From Bryoerythrophyllum caledonicum (taxonomy: Eukaryota; Streptophyta; Bryopsida; Pottiales; Pottiaceae), in assembly GCA_963971425.1 (NCBI GenBank), contig OZ020519.1:8820028-8884027 (forward strand): 64,000 bases of DNA, read 5' to 3'. The first letter of the stretch is position 1. Every line of letters starts with the position of its first letter. Positions 44,958-55,482 of the stretch are shown here, one piece after another. The notes under the pieces were generated by a model that saw only the letters and a program-made list of their open reading frames with translations, searched no databases and was not told the DNA's origin. Position numbers and translations under genes: made by a program.

Positions 44958-47789
44958 TGCACGTCCCCTCTAGAATACCCACGGCTTTTCGTAGAGTCCC
45001 CTGCACCCCATCCGGATAAGGTCTTCCTCCAACTGTACGCCTTTCGCAGTCCCCTCCCACTTGTTTGGGTCAATCTTCAAAAGAGTTATGGACACCGGTA
45101 GAGCCATGTTGTCCGGGGTGGACAAAATCCTTGAAATGCATGTAGTTCCACCAATCTCCGTATTAATTTGTCACAAACTCCGGTCTGGCCTGGAAACACA
45201 AGTCTACCGGCCAACCGATAAACAACTCCGGAATACCTTGCTAGAATATGTGGATATAGGTGTCTCACATATCTAGCAAGATACTAACAACACAAGGTCA
45301 CATAAAATCGTAACAAAGAGAGGACTTTGTAGACGAGGACTTAAAGAGGTTTTCCCGGTTGACCGGAAAGACCGGAAAAAAGATAGGAAATATAGGCAAG
45401 ACCTAAAAATGATAGGAGGATGGAGAAAACTTAAAAGAATGACTTGTCACAAGGCTTGGACAATAGACAACAATTAATATGACATTAATTTAGACTTCAC
45501 ATGTATACTAGGTCACAATAAGGTCTCGATAGAGTTCCACGGGAGACTTTTTCTCTAGACCGGAGAGGATATTACCGGGGAGTCACCCCAGTAGAAAAGA
45601 GAGGAAAAGACTTACAAGTAAGAAATTTGCACAAACAAGAGAAACTCAACATAGGCAAGAGTCACCTTTGTTTTCCCACTACTCGTTGCACCCGCAATCT
45701 CTTTTCTTTGTCTCTTTTATCTTCTCGCCTTGACCACTAATCTCCTTCACCTCCACATACCCTAGAAATCTCCACCACCACCAAACCCTAGGAAACGCAC
45801 ACCTCTTCCTCCAAACCCTAGTTGTACCACCTCCTCTTCAAACCTTTTTTTTTTTTTTTTGAAACCCTAACTTGTATCTCCTTTCTTCTACTTGAAACCC
45901 CAACTCCAAAAGACAATAGGGAAGAAGAGAAACTAAGAGAGAGAGGGAGAGAGGAAAAAAAAACAAAAAAACAAAAAAAAATAATAGGGGGGGAGGAAAT
46001 TTTGGAAGAGAGAGAGACACTACGGCTGCAGAGAGGGAGAGAGTTGTGAAGAAAAAAAATTAAAAAAATTCCAGGCGGAGCTAGAAGTTGGCAGGGTCGG
46101 GGGTTCGTCTCTCTCCCTACCCGCTGGCCCGCGGCCCAGCTCATCGGAGCTCGGGTCAGAGCCCAAGTGGGCGAGGCCCGGCCTTGGTCGGCCAGGACCC
46201 GGCTCGGTTGGTACCCGGGTTAGTACCCAGACCCGCCCGGAGCCTCATTATATTATTTATTAATTATTATTATTTTTTATAAATTTTTTATTTATTTTTT
46301 ATTTTTCTTTTCTTTTCTTCTATTGTTTTCTTCTTTCTACCACTACTACTAATTCAAACAAGAATTAGCATCTAGAAGAACTCAACTACTTCTAACTACC
46401 TCCTAAACTTAACTAGTTAATTTAGGTTAAGTGGTGATTTTAGACTTACGTCTCGGGATCTCTTCCGGGACTCTTTGAAATTGTTTTTCGGGACTAAAAC
46501 TAGTGATTTGAAGACCCGATTTTATCACCACTATAAATCTAATTAACTACTTAAGCATTTTCGCTATCCGCTATCTAATCTAATTCCACACAACACTAAC
46601 TACTTTTCTAGTTAATCAACACTGAAAATCCTATTTAAACTAATTTTTTTGGTAGGGGCAACGAAGTGGGAGTTTTAGACTCCCATAGCCCCAAATCCAG
46701 ATATACATTAATACCATGTTAACCCACATATACACATCAACCCATGTATGAACATCCACCTAGATATTACACCAATCCTAGGTATGGCCCACCATCCATA
46801 TGTACACCCCTACCTAAATATGCCTAAAATCCATGTATAGGACCTTACCCGGGTACACACTCCATTGGATCAGTACCCGGGCAAACACCACAATCCATTG
46901 GATATACACTCCTAGCTAGGTATACACCGGACCCTAGCTTGCTAACTACATCGTATATAAATTAACCCGGGTATACCCCCTAAACGAGCCCAATATAGTT
47001 ATCCGGGTCAAGGCGTAGTGTCTACCTGTAACAAACGTCTCCACTAGAAACATGGTCTTTGTTCTAATCCTACATATCTACCAAAGACACACTATCCACT
47101 CTAAATCCAAGTATCTACACAACTCATAGCATATACCTAGGTTAGAGTCTACAGAGACTAGCATTGCCTATTTGTGTAACGCATTCATAATCTTAGGATA
47201 CGAACAGACCTAGCTAAGTAGATGTTAAGACCCTAAAAGCACGTATTATTCAACAACCTAAACCCCAAAGATGTTAACCACCACGACAGTGTGACCATGC
47301 AATGAACGTTGCCATACTAAACATATCATCTAACGCTACATGGAAGCGCACATTACCTTTCTGTGCTTTTTGTAATCAGTCCTAAAGCAATCACCCAATT
47401 CTCCACTACATGCTCAGGTCAAGAATTGCATGCTCACGTCAAGAACTGCACGCTCACTACTCCTACCCCAATCATCTACTGTTCAGGTGTACATCAATCA
47501 AATAGTAACCTTGTACCCTGAACCAAAAATTGAAGTCATGGACGATCTTCCAATGTAGGTCCAACTAAAACAAACAATATTAAAGAGGAATACAAGTAAA
47601 CGAACTCGCCTAGCACCTCTAATTAGACTAAGCAGCAAGATGCCAAAATGGTATATTACTATCACAAACACTACTTGCAAGCACTCCCCACATTTCCTCC
47701 AGCTACGTAGGTGTTGCGCTTTCTACTCACATATTGCCGAAGAAGTAAATTGAGCCATCTAATGTGCAAAAAATTACAAGAGAGCAAAC
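44958..47789. other. Repeat-like region, no gene seen
   Basis: CCGG-rich DNA up to about 45600, pyrimidine/purine low-complexity at 45840-46070, a GC-rich stretch with GGGTACTAACCCGGGTACC-type palindromic words at 46090-46245, an A/T-only run at 46247-46330, then AT-rich DNA with repeated (A)CCCGGGTA words at 46850-47000. No coding signal. These features may mark the end of the element carrying the ORF at 43642-44957. Confidence 0.4.
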
Positions 47790-48260
47790 TTACCCAAAAT
47801 ATGAAGCTTTGGGGATGTTGTAGCATGTGGCTTTGTCCGCAGGCAATTGCCCCCTCAAGCGCCAACTGCGATCCAAGAGCTCTTCCTTCAATTCCTCCAT
47901 GTAGTCTCCACCTGAGTAAGTGAGACTGAAAAGAGCCTTATGGTGCGATCTGCGGTCTTCATACCCTCCTCCAGAGACAACCTTTTGCGCACAAACACCG
48001 ATAGAGCACCGCTTTTCGCTAGATGCAAATCCTATCAAGAGCAACACCTTGCCCGCCTCATGAACAACAATCCCCTTGGGACACCGTTGGCACTCTCGAG
48101 GTGCGACTCCAGTTGTTGAATGTGCACCTTTGAACAGCGCACGTCAATTGCGCTCCGTACCACATTCGCAATTTTCAAGCACTTCCGAGAGCGGCAGAGC
48201 TCTATACATTGTAGCTCAACACCGCCAAAGAGATCGCAATTGGTGTCGCGCACAAAATGA
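47790..48260 (-). pseudogene. Unknown protein fragment, two frames
   Basis: Minus strand: 48253-48035 reads NCDLFGGVELQCIELCRSRK, VRSAIDVRCSKVHIQQLESH, GVPRGLLFMRRARCC; then in another frame 48047-47790 reads GFASSEKRCSIGVCAQKVVS, GGGYEDRRSHHKALFSLTYS and EELLDRSWRLRGQLPADKA. The text looks like conserved protein but I do not recognise it. The frame change at about 48040 is either a mutation or an undetected splice. Confidence 0.4.
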
Positions 48261-48484
48261 ATGTGGAAGGGGCTAAAATTGGTTGCCCCAAGTACCCCTC
48301 AAAAAGCGCGCCCACCTTGAAATAAATTCAAAGCCACGTGGTTTTATCCGACTTGTTTAGAAAAATGCGCCGTTGTTTGTAATATAATGTCAGGTCCATC
48401 GGCAAATTCTACTGCCACTAAAAATATACTTCGTAGTATATTTTTTTGCCCCAAAAGTGAGTAACCTTAGTGGATTTCTACCCT

Positions 48485-48720
48485 GGACAATTGTTTTGAA
48501 TATGCTACACCCCTTCTCTACCTCTAAAAATTGGTGTATAGGGAACTAACATCATGCTTAATACAATGGAAAAAGATTTAGATCTTTTGTAGTGCAAAAA
48601 TTTGATACCAAGTGAACCCAAAGTTTGTTGATCCACTCATCGCAGGGAAGAAAATAAACCATTTTCTTGACTTTAAACACTATAATCTTTCAATCCGTGC
48701 GGTCAAAGCACATTTCATAC
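48485..48720. mobile_element. TTAA-family element, fragment (copy 5, reverse)
   Basis: Reverse-complement match to the interior of the 942-bp elements: TTTTGAATATGCTACACCCC, TACCTCTAAAAATTGGTGTA, GTTGATCCACTCATCGCAGG and CAATCCGTGCGGTCAAAGC. The ends are not preserved. Confidence 0.65.
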
Positions 48721-48942
48721 CGGCAAATCACATCGTTATATCAAACTAAATGAAAACCGATAATGGAAACCTCTCAAGACCATAGGAATCAATGTAATCC
48801 ACACAAAAAGACGCTAAAAGACTCTAGAAACAAAGGATAGGCCAAGCGCAAGTTGAGCCCCAAGGTTAATCGCCTCTAACACATCATTAATGCTAGACTT
48901 TGTCTACTTACACCCTCAACATGCTAAACACTCTGGACAAGA

Positions 48943-49233
48943 CTATTGACCAATTGGTACCTTCAAAAGAGGTAGAATTAGGCATTTTAAATGCCACCCC
49001 GTAGAACATAAGTCACAAATAACCATTGTGGCTGCCTGTTTGGCACTACCACATAACCGACAACATAATCCAGCAGAGATGTGAGAGAGACTAGGATGTA
49101 TAGTCCCATCATTGTGTGGCAAGTGGACGGATATGTTGGATGTCGTATCAAGATGAAGACTGAGTGAGCTCCAAAATTTCTGGTGAGGGAGGAGGAAGGA
49201 CTTAGTCTCAGAAGTAAGGTTTATGGACAACAA
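48943..49233 (-). pseudogene. PHD-finger-like fragment
   Basis: The 3' part of a 96-codon minus-strand frame reads CRLCGSAKQAATMVICDLCS then GWHLKCLILPLLKVPIG, which fits the first part of a PHD finger (C-x2-C ... C-x2-C ... H-x2-C-L ... P...VP.G). The final Cys pair is missing because the frame stops just after VPIGQ. PHD fingers occur in chromatin proteins and also in some plant retroelements. With no flanking exon this is a fragment. Confidence 0.5.
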
Positions 49234-49979
49234 GTGTGGTTGGCCTTGTTGAGAGCCTCCATAGACTGTAGATCTGAGTTATAGAGAGGTTTGTGAAGCA
49301 GTGCTTGTGTTGGAAAGAGCTCACGCACCAGATCTGAAGTTAGTCGACCATAGAACGTGCATGAGGGACCGGTCTAAGCAAAGTGGATCTGAGAGCGAGG
49401 CATTTGTGTTGGTGCATAGATCCATGCTTTCTAGACGTTAAAGAGTCAGATCTAACTCAGATCTGGTGAAGAAACAGTAGATCTGCTACCTCTTGCAAGC
49501 ATGTTCCTCCTTCCCGACCCAGACACTCTGCAAGCAAGATTAAGCAAGAGATCAACTCGACACTTGTTTCCAGCAACAACGTCACACCATTTCAGGTCAT
49601 ATTTTACCCATCTCAATGCTTTTACATAGTTTGGTTCTCTCTCACTAGACACATCACACACACTAGTCACAACACTTTAGATCTCACGCACAATAGTCAC
49701 AATACTACACGCAAGACCTTGCTACTAACCCTCCAACCCTTAAGCACATCACTAAGAAACGTGTTTCTACACAACACAAGCGGAAGCGCTGGCAAAATCA
49801 CTGCAAATCTACACAACGAGCACACGAGATCTACACAATGTGAGATGCAAAGATGAACACGCAAGATCGTGGGGTGCACAACAGCAAGCACCCCACAAAC
49901 AATGAACATGCAAGATCTACACAACGAACATACAAGATCTGTTTTTTTGTCCTTGATCTGTATCTCACATTCTCACAGC
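49234..49979. other. Intergenic, no gene seen
   Basis: Mixed DNA with AGATCT/GATCT-rich words (about ten between 49260 and 49940), otherwise no feature. It may be flank or the outer 5' part of LINE-B. Confidence 0.35.
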
Positions 49980-50752
49980 TCCACTCTCCCTCCTCTCACC
50001 GCCCCCCCTCCCCCTCTACCTCCACTTCCTCTCTTCTCTTCAATCACCCCCCTCCCACCCTCACCAACACCGACTCTCCCCCCACGGCCTTCCCCTACAG
50101 TCCTTTTCCCTCGGCAAATCCTCCCCAACCCCCACCAACATCCCCCTCTCCTCCCACAGCCTTCCCCCACAGCCCCCTCCCCTCAGTAACCCATTCTCCA
50201 CACCCTCCCCTCACAGCCCCTCCCCCTCCCCGCCCTCAACATCTTCCAAACACCCGGAACCCCAAAAAAACCTAAACCCATAACCTACACCCTCAGCACT
50301 CCCCAAACCCTCACCAAACACTGAACGCCCTCCCCTGCGAGACACTGCGCTTCTCGAAAAGACCGTTGCATGGGGACTTTGCGACACTGCGTTCCTTGTC
50401 TGCGACACTGCGCTCCCCGCAGTGACCTATGCCTTGCGACCTACCTCCCCTATAGCGACCTAAGACATGCGACATCCCTTCCCTGTAGAGACTTACGGCC
50501 AGCGACCCCCCTCTCCCACGACCTACTCCCAACGACCCTCAACTCCAGTAGCAACCCCCAAACCTCACTGCGACCTCCCTTAGCGACCCCCCTCCTGCGA
50601 CCTCCGTCTCCCTCTTGCGACCCCTCTCTCTCTCTAAACTCCCTACCCACTAGCACATACCCCCTCTCTTATCATAAAACCTCCTCTTTTCCAAAATCTA
50701 ATATTAAACTAATATTAAAACACCACCACCACAAGTGTAGCTCGCCTAGCAA
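49980..50752. repeat. Pyrimidine-rich, degenerate repeat leader of LINE-B
   Basis: 49980-50340 is almost pure C/T on the plus strand with repeated CCTTCCCC(C/T)ACAG words. 50340-50640 carries about ten degenerate copies of a GCGAC(C/A)(C/T)-type word spaced about 15-35 bases. It lies directly before LINE-B ORF1 and is probably its 5' UTR/promoter. Confidence 0.6.
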
Positions 50753-52569
50753 GTGTATGAGCAAGAAATAGATATGGACCAGTGGGGCAGCACAAGAATT
50801 CTTATGTATGGAGACGACATGGAAATTGAAGCATCCGATGAAAAACTGAAGAGACACCCAAGCATTGCCTCCACAACGAACCAAGATGGAGTATCCCCTC
50901 CAGCAAGAAAAAGAAGATCTCTAACGTGGAAGGTATGATGCACTCTCTCGAACCCAAGGTCTCTTCCTTCAAATTTTGGTTGGGATTTTCAAGTAATGGA
51001 GGACATGGCTAAAGAGGAGGGACTTGAGCCACTAATCCAAGATGAGTCTATACTCGACATGGTAACAAGAGGAATCAAAGAAGTAGAGGCCAAAAAAATC
51101 ACCCTAGCAACTCCGGCATTTCCACGAATTCCTCAAACCCTATACCTTTGTGCAAGGAAGGAGGCGGTTGGACAACACTACAACATAACACATATACCGT
51201 TCGACATCCCGGTAAGTGAAACTACCGGACTTGCCCTTGATTTTCAAGTGTCCATCCACTTTGAGGTAGGCAATCTTGTCCTCATGCATGATGATGTCAA
51301 AGTCTTGGTGATTGATAGGCTAAAATTCATGGAAATTGAAGTAGGTAATGAGATTATTGACCCTATTTCCATCCTTTGCATGAGTGTGAAAAATGCCGGG
51401 AAGAAGGGGGTTTGGGCGGGTATAATTAAATTGCATCTTCTCAAACCCGAGATTGATGGCATAAGCCTCCTCAAAGGTCTTAGACCTTTCATCTTCAAGT
51501 TAGACAAACAATATGTGATAGGAAAAGTATGTAAAACTTATCATGCCATTGCAAGGAACTCTAATCTTTCTACAAAAATTAAAAGTGACTCTCTCAAGGG
51601 CATTTCAGCCAACTCTCTCTTTGAAGACATTCTTCGCAACAGTTTTAACCGTGGGCTTGAGTTTGAAGTAATCAATGTGCAGAAAGGTAAAGAAGAGAGT
51701 CATGCATTTATCATTGCACCAACTCCACAACAAGCGGCGAAGATTAAGCTACACCAAGTTGCTACCAACCACGAGATGCTCCAACCAACAGGCAATATAG
51801 GCGAATCTTCAAATGGAAACACACGGGAGAGTAACGCAAAGAAGGATGCCATTACTCTAACTCTAACTCAAATGCCTATTCGTATGAATGTTGAAGACAC
51901 TAGTGCTGAAATTCACAAGGTTATGGGAATGTGTAATATAAACCACATTTGGTTCCATCGTGACAATGGACATAGGCACAATGGAAGTGCCAATGTCCAT
52001 TGTGCTAATGCTATAATTTATAGGAAGTTTGTGGACAAGGTCATCAAGCTAGGAGGTCACTATGTGGACTTCACTCCACACCGAAGAAGCCTTGATGGAA
52101 TTGAGCCTCCTACCAAGGAGCAAGTAGAGGAATTTGGCTTCTCGGACGTTAACACAGCCAGAAGAAGAAGAACGCCGGTCCCCGGAGGGGACCGGCGTGA
52201 GTAAAGTGTCCGTTCATTCCACCACTAAGTCCATGCCCACCGGGCATGGGTTAGTAGTGTGGAACTACTTCCCCCTTTTAAGGGTAGACTAACAAAGCCA
52301 TTGTTAATACCGTGGAGGCCTTCAAGATGGAAGAGACATCTCAAAGCATCACGAAGAAAGACATCCTTGCCATAGTGGAGACCGCGGTGGAAGAAAGCAA
52401 CAAGAAAATACGGTTGGAAACACAAGCATATGCGGACAAGAAGAGTGATGAATTGAAAACCCAAATGCTTAGTATTCAACACACGATGAGTGCAACACTT
52501 GCATCATTGCAAGCACTAACCGAAGCCATGAGCACACCAAGAATTGAAGATGGACCGCCAAAAATGTGA
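50753..52569 (+). pseudogene. LINE-B ORF1 (RNA-binding, RRM-like), interrupted
   Basis: ORF1 proteins bind the element RNA and act with ORF2 in retrotransposition. One frame runs from ATG 50753 to 52159 with a single in-frame TGA at 50936-50938. After removal of 140 bp (52160-52299: insertion plus one target copy) it continues in the same register to a stop at 52567-52569, about 557 codons in all. The N-terminus has a basic cluster PPARKRRSLTW. The part near 51880-52140 (MPIRMNVEDTSAEIHKVMG, VHCANAIIYRKFVDKVIKLG, HYVDFTPHRRSLDG) looks like a degenerate RRM. The tail after the insertion is a Lys/Glu/Gln helix that may be a coiled coil. A later ATG at 50996 avoids the TGA and still gives 402 aa up to the insertion. 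Confidence 0.7.
52160..52290 (-). mobile_element. 131-bp 5'-truncated LINE 3' end inserted in LINE-B ORF1
   Basis: Reverse-complement match to LINE-A 1297-1425, including both hairpins (CCATGCCC/GGGCATGG, and a perfect 11-bp stem CGCCGGTCCCC/GGGGACCGGCG) and the TTC tail. It is flanked by AACACAGCC (52151-52159) and AACAAAGCC (52291-52299), a 9-bp target duplication with one mismatch. Removing it restores the ORF1 frame exactly. This fits a very short antisense product of target-primed reverse transcription. Confidence 0.85.
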
Positions 52570-53437
52570 AGATTGAAGACCGCAAGGAAAAAGGTATTAC
52601 ATACATACCAATATATGCTATATGCAAGATATACATGCTTTGTAATTGCAATACATATACAAAATACGTATTAAAATACATAGTAGCATACAAGGTAGCA
52701 CTACTAGTAATCTATATAGTATTATCCACCGTACATATAGAGATACACACAATAGAATACATGGTAGAATACATAATAGTATACATAGGCACGTATCCCA
52801 CAGAGTATACGCTATACAATCTATGTATGGTATACCCATACTGTATTAAAACAAAAAATAAATACAAATACTATACAAAATATTGTATATACAATACATA
52901 TACAATTACAAATACATATATCTACACTGTATTGGACAAAAATATAGACCTTTATACAAATACGAATACAAATATAAACACCAGTATAAATACTGAAATA
53001 CATAATAATACAAACATAAAAACAAACACTAGTATAAATCCCAACATATATACTAATACAAATACATATAAAAACGACTTAAATACCCCTTCAAATACCA
53101 ACATAAACCCATATACAAATATTCTTACACATAATAGTCACATACACACATGGCCAAACACAACCACAAAAATATACAAACAAACATACACACACCTATA
53201 CATCATTAATAAAACAAAAACAACTACGCAAATAAACACATGGACACATAAAAAGTTAACGACGAATACAATTACACCCACTATAAAAATGAATAACAAA
53301 AAATACATTACCTACATTCAAAATACAAACACCCGCTCACCCCCAAACAAACAAGACTTTAATAACATAACAAAGCCTCCAAAAATTATACAAAAAACAA
53401 AACTTTAAAATACAACAATAAACATACATATCACAAA
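52570..53437 (+). repeat. A-rich, G-poor low-complexity spacer between LINE-B ORFs
   Basis: About 850 bases built of quasi-repeated ATACA / AATACAA / TATA words, with hardly any G after 52850. A 280-codon frame is open here (52566-53408) but its product is almost only Asn, Thr, Ile, Tyr and Lys and follows from base composition. I do not treat it as a gene. Confidence 0.65.
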
Positions 53438-53840
53438 CTCCTACTACTTCTAGGAGGAGACATAGAAACCAACCTGGGGCCCATGCCTAATATACTAAAA
53501 AGACACCCTACATCACATAAGAAAAATGCCAAAACATACTTCGTACCTAACACCATAAAATTACAACCGGAATATGAACACATTGCAAAATCCTTCGCAC
53601 CTTTTTTAAAAAACACACATAACACTACACACCCAAACATTGCCCAATACATACAACAAAAAAATACGCATCCACCACCCCACATTCTATATGCCCTAGT
53701 AGTCACTACTCACCTACACATAGATGAATGTAATCATCTCCTAAATCCACAAAATTCGAACACAACCACATGGACCAATACACTTTTACAAACTTTACTA
53801 AACTTACAAAACCCACCAGAACGATACATTCACACTCCGC
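53438..53840 (+). pseudogene. LINE-B ORF2 N-terminus with 2A-like leader (left part)
   Basis: The frame reads LLLLLGGDIETNLGP (53438-53482) followed by an ATG and about 119 codons to the LTR retrotransposon insertion at 53841. The pattern LLLL-x-GD(I/V)ExNPGP is the 2A-like ribosome-skipping motif known at the N-terminus of several LINE ORF2 proteins; here NPGP has become NLGP. The frame is open further upstream to at least 53400 but no ATG for it was found. It continues after the insertion at 63358. Confidence 0.65.
53837..53840. repeat. Target site duplication (left) of the Ty3-type element, CCGC
   Basis: CCGC directly before the left LTR, matching CCGC at 63354-63357 directly after the right LTR. 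Only four bases match, although five is commoner for Ty3-type integrases. Confidence 0.7.
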
Positions 53841-54049
53841 TGTCGTGGAGAGAGAATTTGCCTTGGGAAAACGCAGGGTTCTTGGCTGCTACCAATTTCA
53901 GTAAAGGAAGAAGGGAGGTGTAATAAAGGCGATCTTCATTGGTGATAAATTTGAAATAATACAAAGTAAGACTTAGATCTTCAATAAAGGTAAACTTCTT
54001 GACTCATCTTGACAAACCCTCGCAAGTGATTAAACAAGTAGTTTGAATG

Positions 54050-54720
54050 AACTTGGGGCAGCAGAATCTTCTCTCATTCTATCAAGCTCTACCACTTCAT
54101 ACTTAACTTTATATGAGCATGCAATAGCTTCTTAGAAAGCTAATATAGTAAGGCTCATACGTACAAAATTTAAATATAAAAATATCTATACAAATGCTTC
54201 TATAAGGAATCAAAGTCACTGCTCTAATTTGCTCAAGGCAGCTGACTCCTTTCCACTCAATCTAGCATAACTCTCTCAAACCAACTCCAATCCACTTACG
54301 TAATAGCTTTTTGAAAAGCTAACAACAAGATCAACAAGTGATAAAATTCTCAATCCTACTGATTCTATATTCAATGAACTATAGTTGCTCAAAGTCACTG
54401 CTTGAAACTTGTGGAAAACAACCCGCTCCTCCGAGAACACTCCTTCAATAGATCAAGTGCCACGACTCCATAACAACTCGGATTTGAGCTTATGATAGCT
54501 CATTGGAAAGCTAATACAATCAACACTATACACACAAAGATTCATTATCTCACTCTTTGTATACAAGTTTCTACATGGAATCAAAGTTACTGCTCTCGAA
54601 AATTCATGGCAGCAGTACCCTCTTTTATTCAAATCCACACCACAGCTTCTACATAACTCCGATTGGAGTGTGTGATAGCTTGTTGGAAAGCTATTAACAA
54701 GTTCTACAACACTCTAAAAA
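54050..54720. repeat. Four degenerate ~180-bp direct repeats within the LTR
   Basis: A core ATAGCTTNTTRGAAAGCTA recurs at 54124, 54303, 54495 and 54675 (spacing 179, 192, 180). Between cores the same order is seen: TATACAA..CTTCTA, GGAATCAAAGT(C/T)ACTGCTC, GGCAGC, CTC..., CATAACTC. The core is itself a hairpin (AGCTT/AAGCT). The same set is present in the other LTR at +7912. Confidence 0.75.
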
Positions 54721-55128
54721 CTGACATCAAAACTCACAAAACTCTACCTCTCACACTGGAAAACCCGAGCGTCTTTTTATACTAAATGGAGGAGGCTTAG
54801 GCTGAGGGAGGAGGGAAGAAAAGTCAAGGGCCTAAATCAGCCCATGCTTCTCTAGCCTTCCTTTTGACTCACCCTTGGACACCAAAGTCTATTTACCTCC
54901 AAATCTTATCCAAATCTTCCCACATAAGCCTAGCTTGACTTTTATTTCCTAACCTATAACTCTACTACAAGTTGGCACTATATTTCTCCCCCTAAACTAA
55001 CCCCCAAACTAAACATTTCTTATTTCTACTACAAACTATAATACCATAACACTCTGTTTAAGTTTTTTGATCTCAGAAGAGTTAGAGAATAGCTTAAATA
55101 TCACTAGAGCCCACGTACTGCCATCGAC

Positions 55129-55190
55129 CGCGGCTTAGTTCGGCTGGCTAAGCTTTTCGTTGCACCTCGCCGGTCCGGGTTCGATTCCTT
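55129..55190 (+). other. tRNA-like module in the 3' LTR, antisense to the element
   Basis: A box-like TAGTTCGGCTGG (55136-55147) and a perfect B box GGTTCGATTCC (55178-55188) lie 42 bases apart, the spacing of a tRNA gene. Acceptor and T stems do not pair well, so it is not an intact tRNA. It may be a SINE remnant or a captured polymerase III promoter. Confidence 0.55.
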
Positions 55191-55440
55191 GGCTTGTCAG
55201 AGCGGCTGGCGCTCGCGCGGTCAGGGGACTGCCGGAATCAGCAGCAAATCCAGCTGGTGGACGCTCCTAAGCCTGAGCTAGTGACAAGATGCAGTAAAGA
55301 TCCTCTAAGATAAGCTTCTGGCCTGGTAGGGTAATTGAGGAAAAAGCCATTTATTCTCCACAATTACCTTAACCAGCTAAATTCCCCATTTTTCTTCTCA
55401 ATCTTATTTTTTATATCATGAACTATATTGCATCACGACA

Positions 55441-55452
55441 TCCACCCCCTCT
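55441..55452 (-). other. Polypurine tract
   Basis: AGAGGGGGTGGA on the minus strand abuts the 3' LTR; this is the expected primer for plus-strand DNA synthesis. Confidence 0.75.
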
Positions 55453-55482
55453 AAACCTGCACATCGTCCATGATGTGCCAAG

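Larger units (their letters stand above)
53841..55440 (-). repeat. 3' LTR of the Ty3-type element (1600 bp)
   Basis: Matches 61753-63353 with only about three differences seen by eye: G/A at 55152 against 63064, G/A in CCTTGGCTTG against CCTTGACTTG, and one C insertion in the right copy near 63186. It contains four degenerate ~180-bp internal repeats and an antisense tRNA-like module. Confidence 0.95.

Noticed and set aside
52160-52290. Considered as a MULE-type MITE or an intron because of the 9-bp duplication and hairpins
   Set aside because: The match to the LINE-A 3' end with its TTC tail, and the lack of terminal inverted repeats or splice sites, fit a truncated LINE copy better.
52566-53408. 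280-codon plus-strand open frame
   Set aside because: Product is nearly all Asn, Thr, Ile, Tyr and Lys from an ATACA-like low-complexity sequence; absence of G removes TAG and TGA stops. No motif.
55129-55190. Considered as a functional tRNA gene
   Set aside because: Boxes A and B are present but the acceptor and T stems do not pair; it occurs in both LTRs as part of the repeat.
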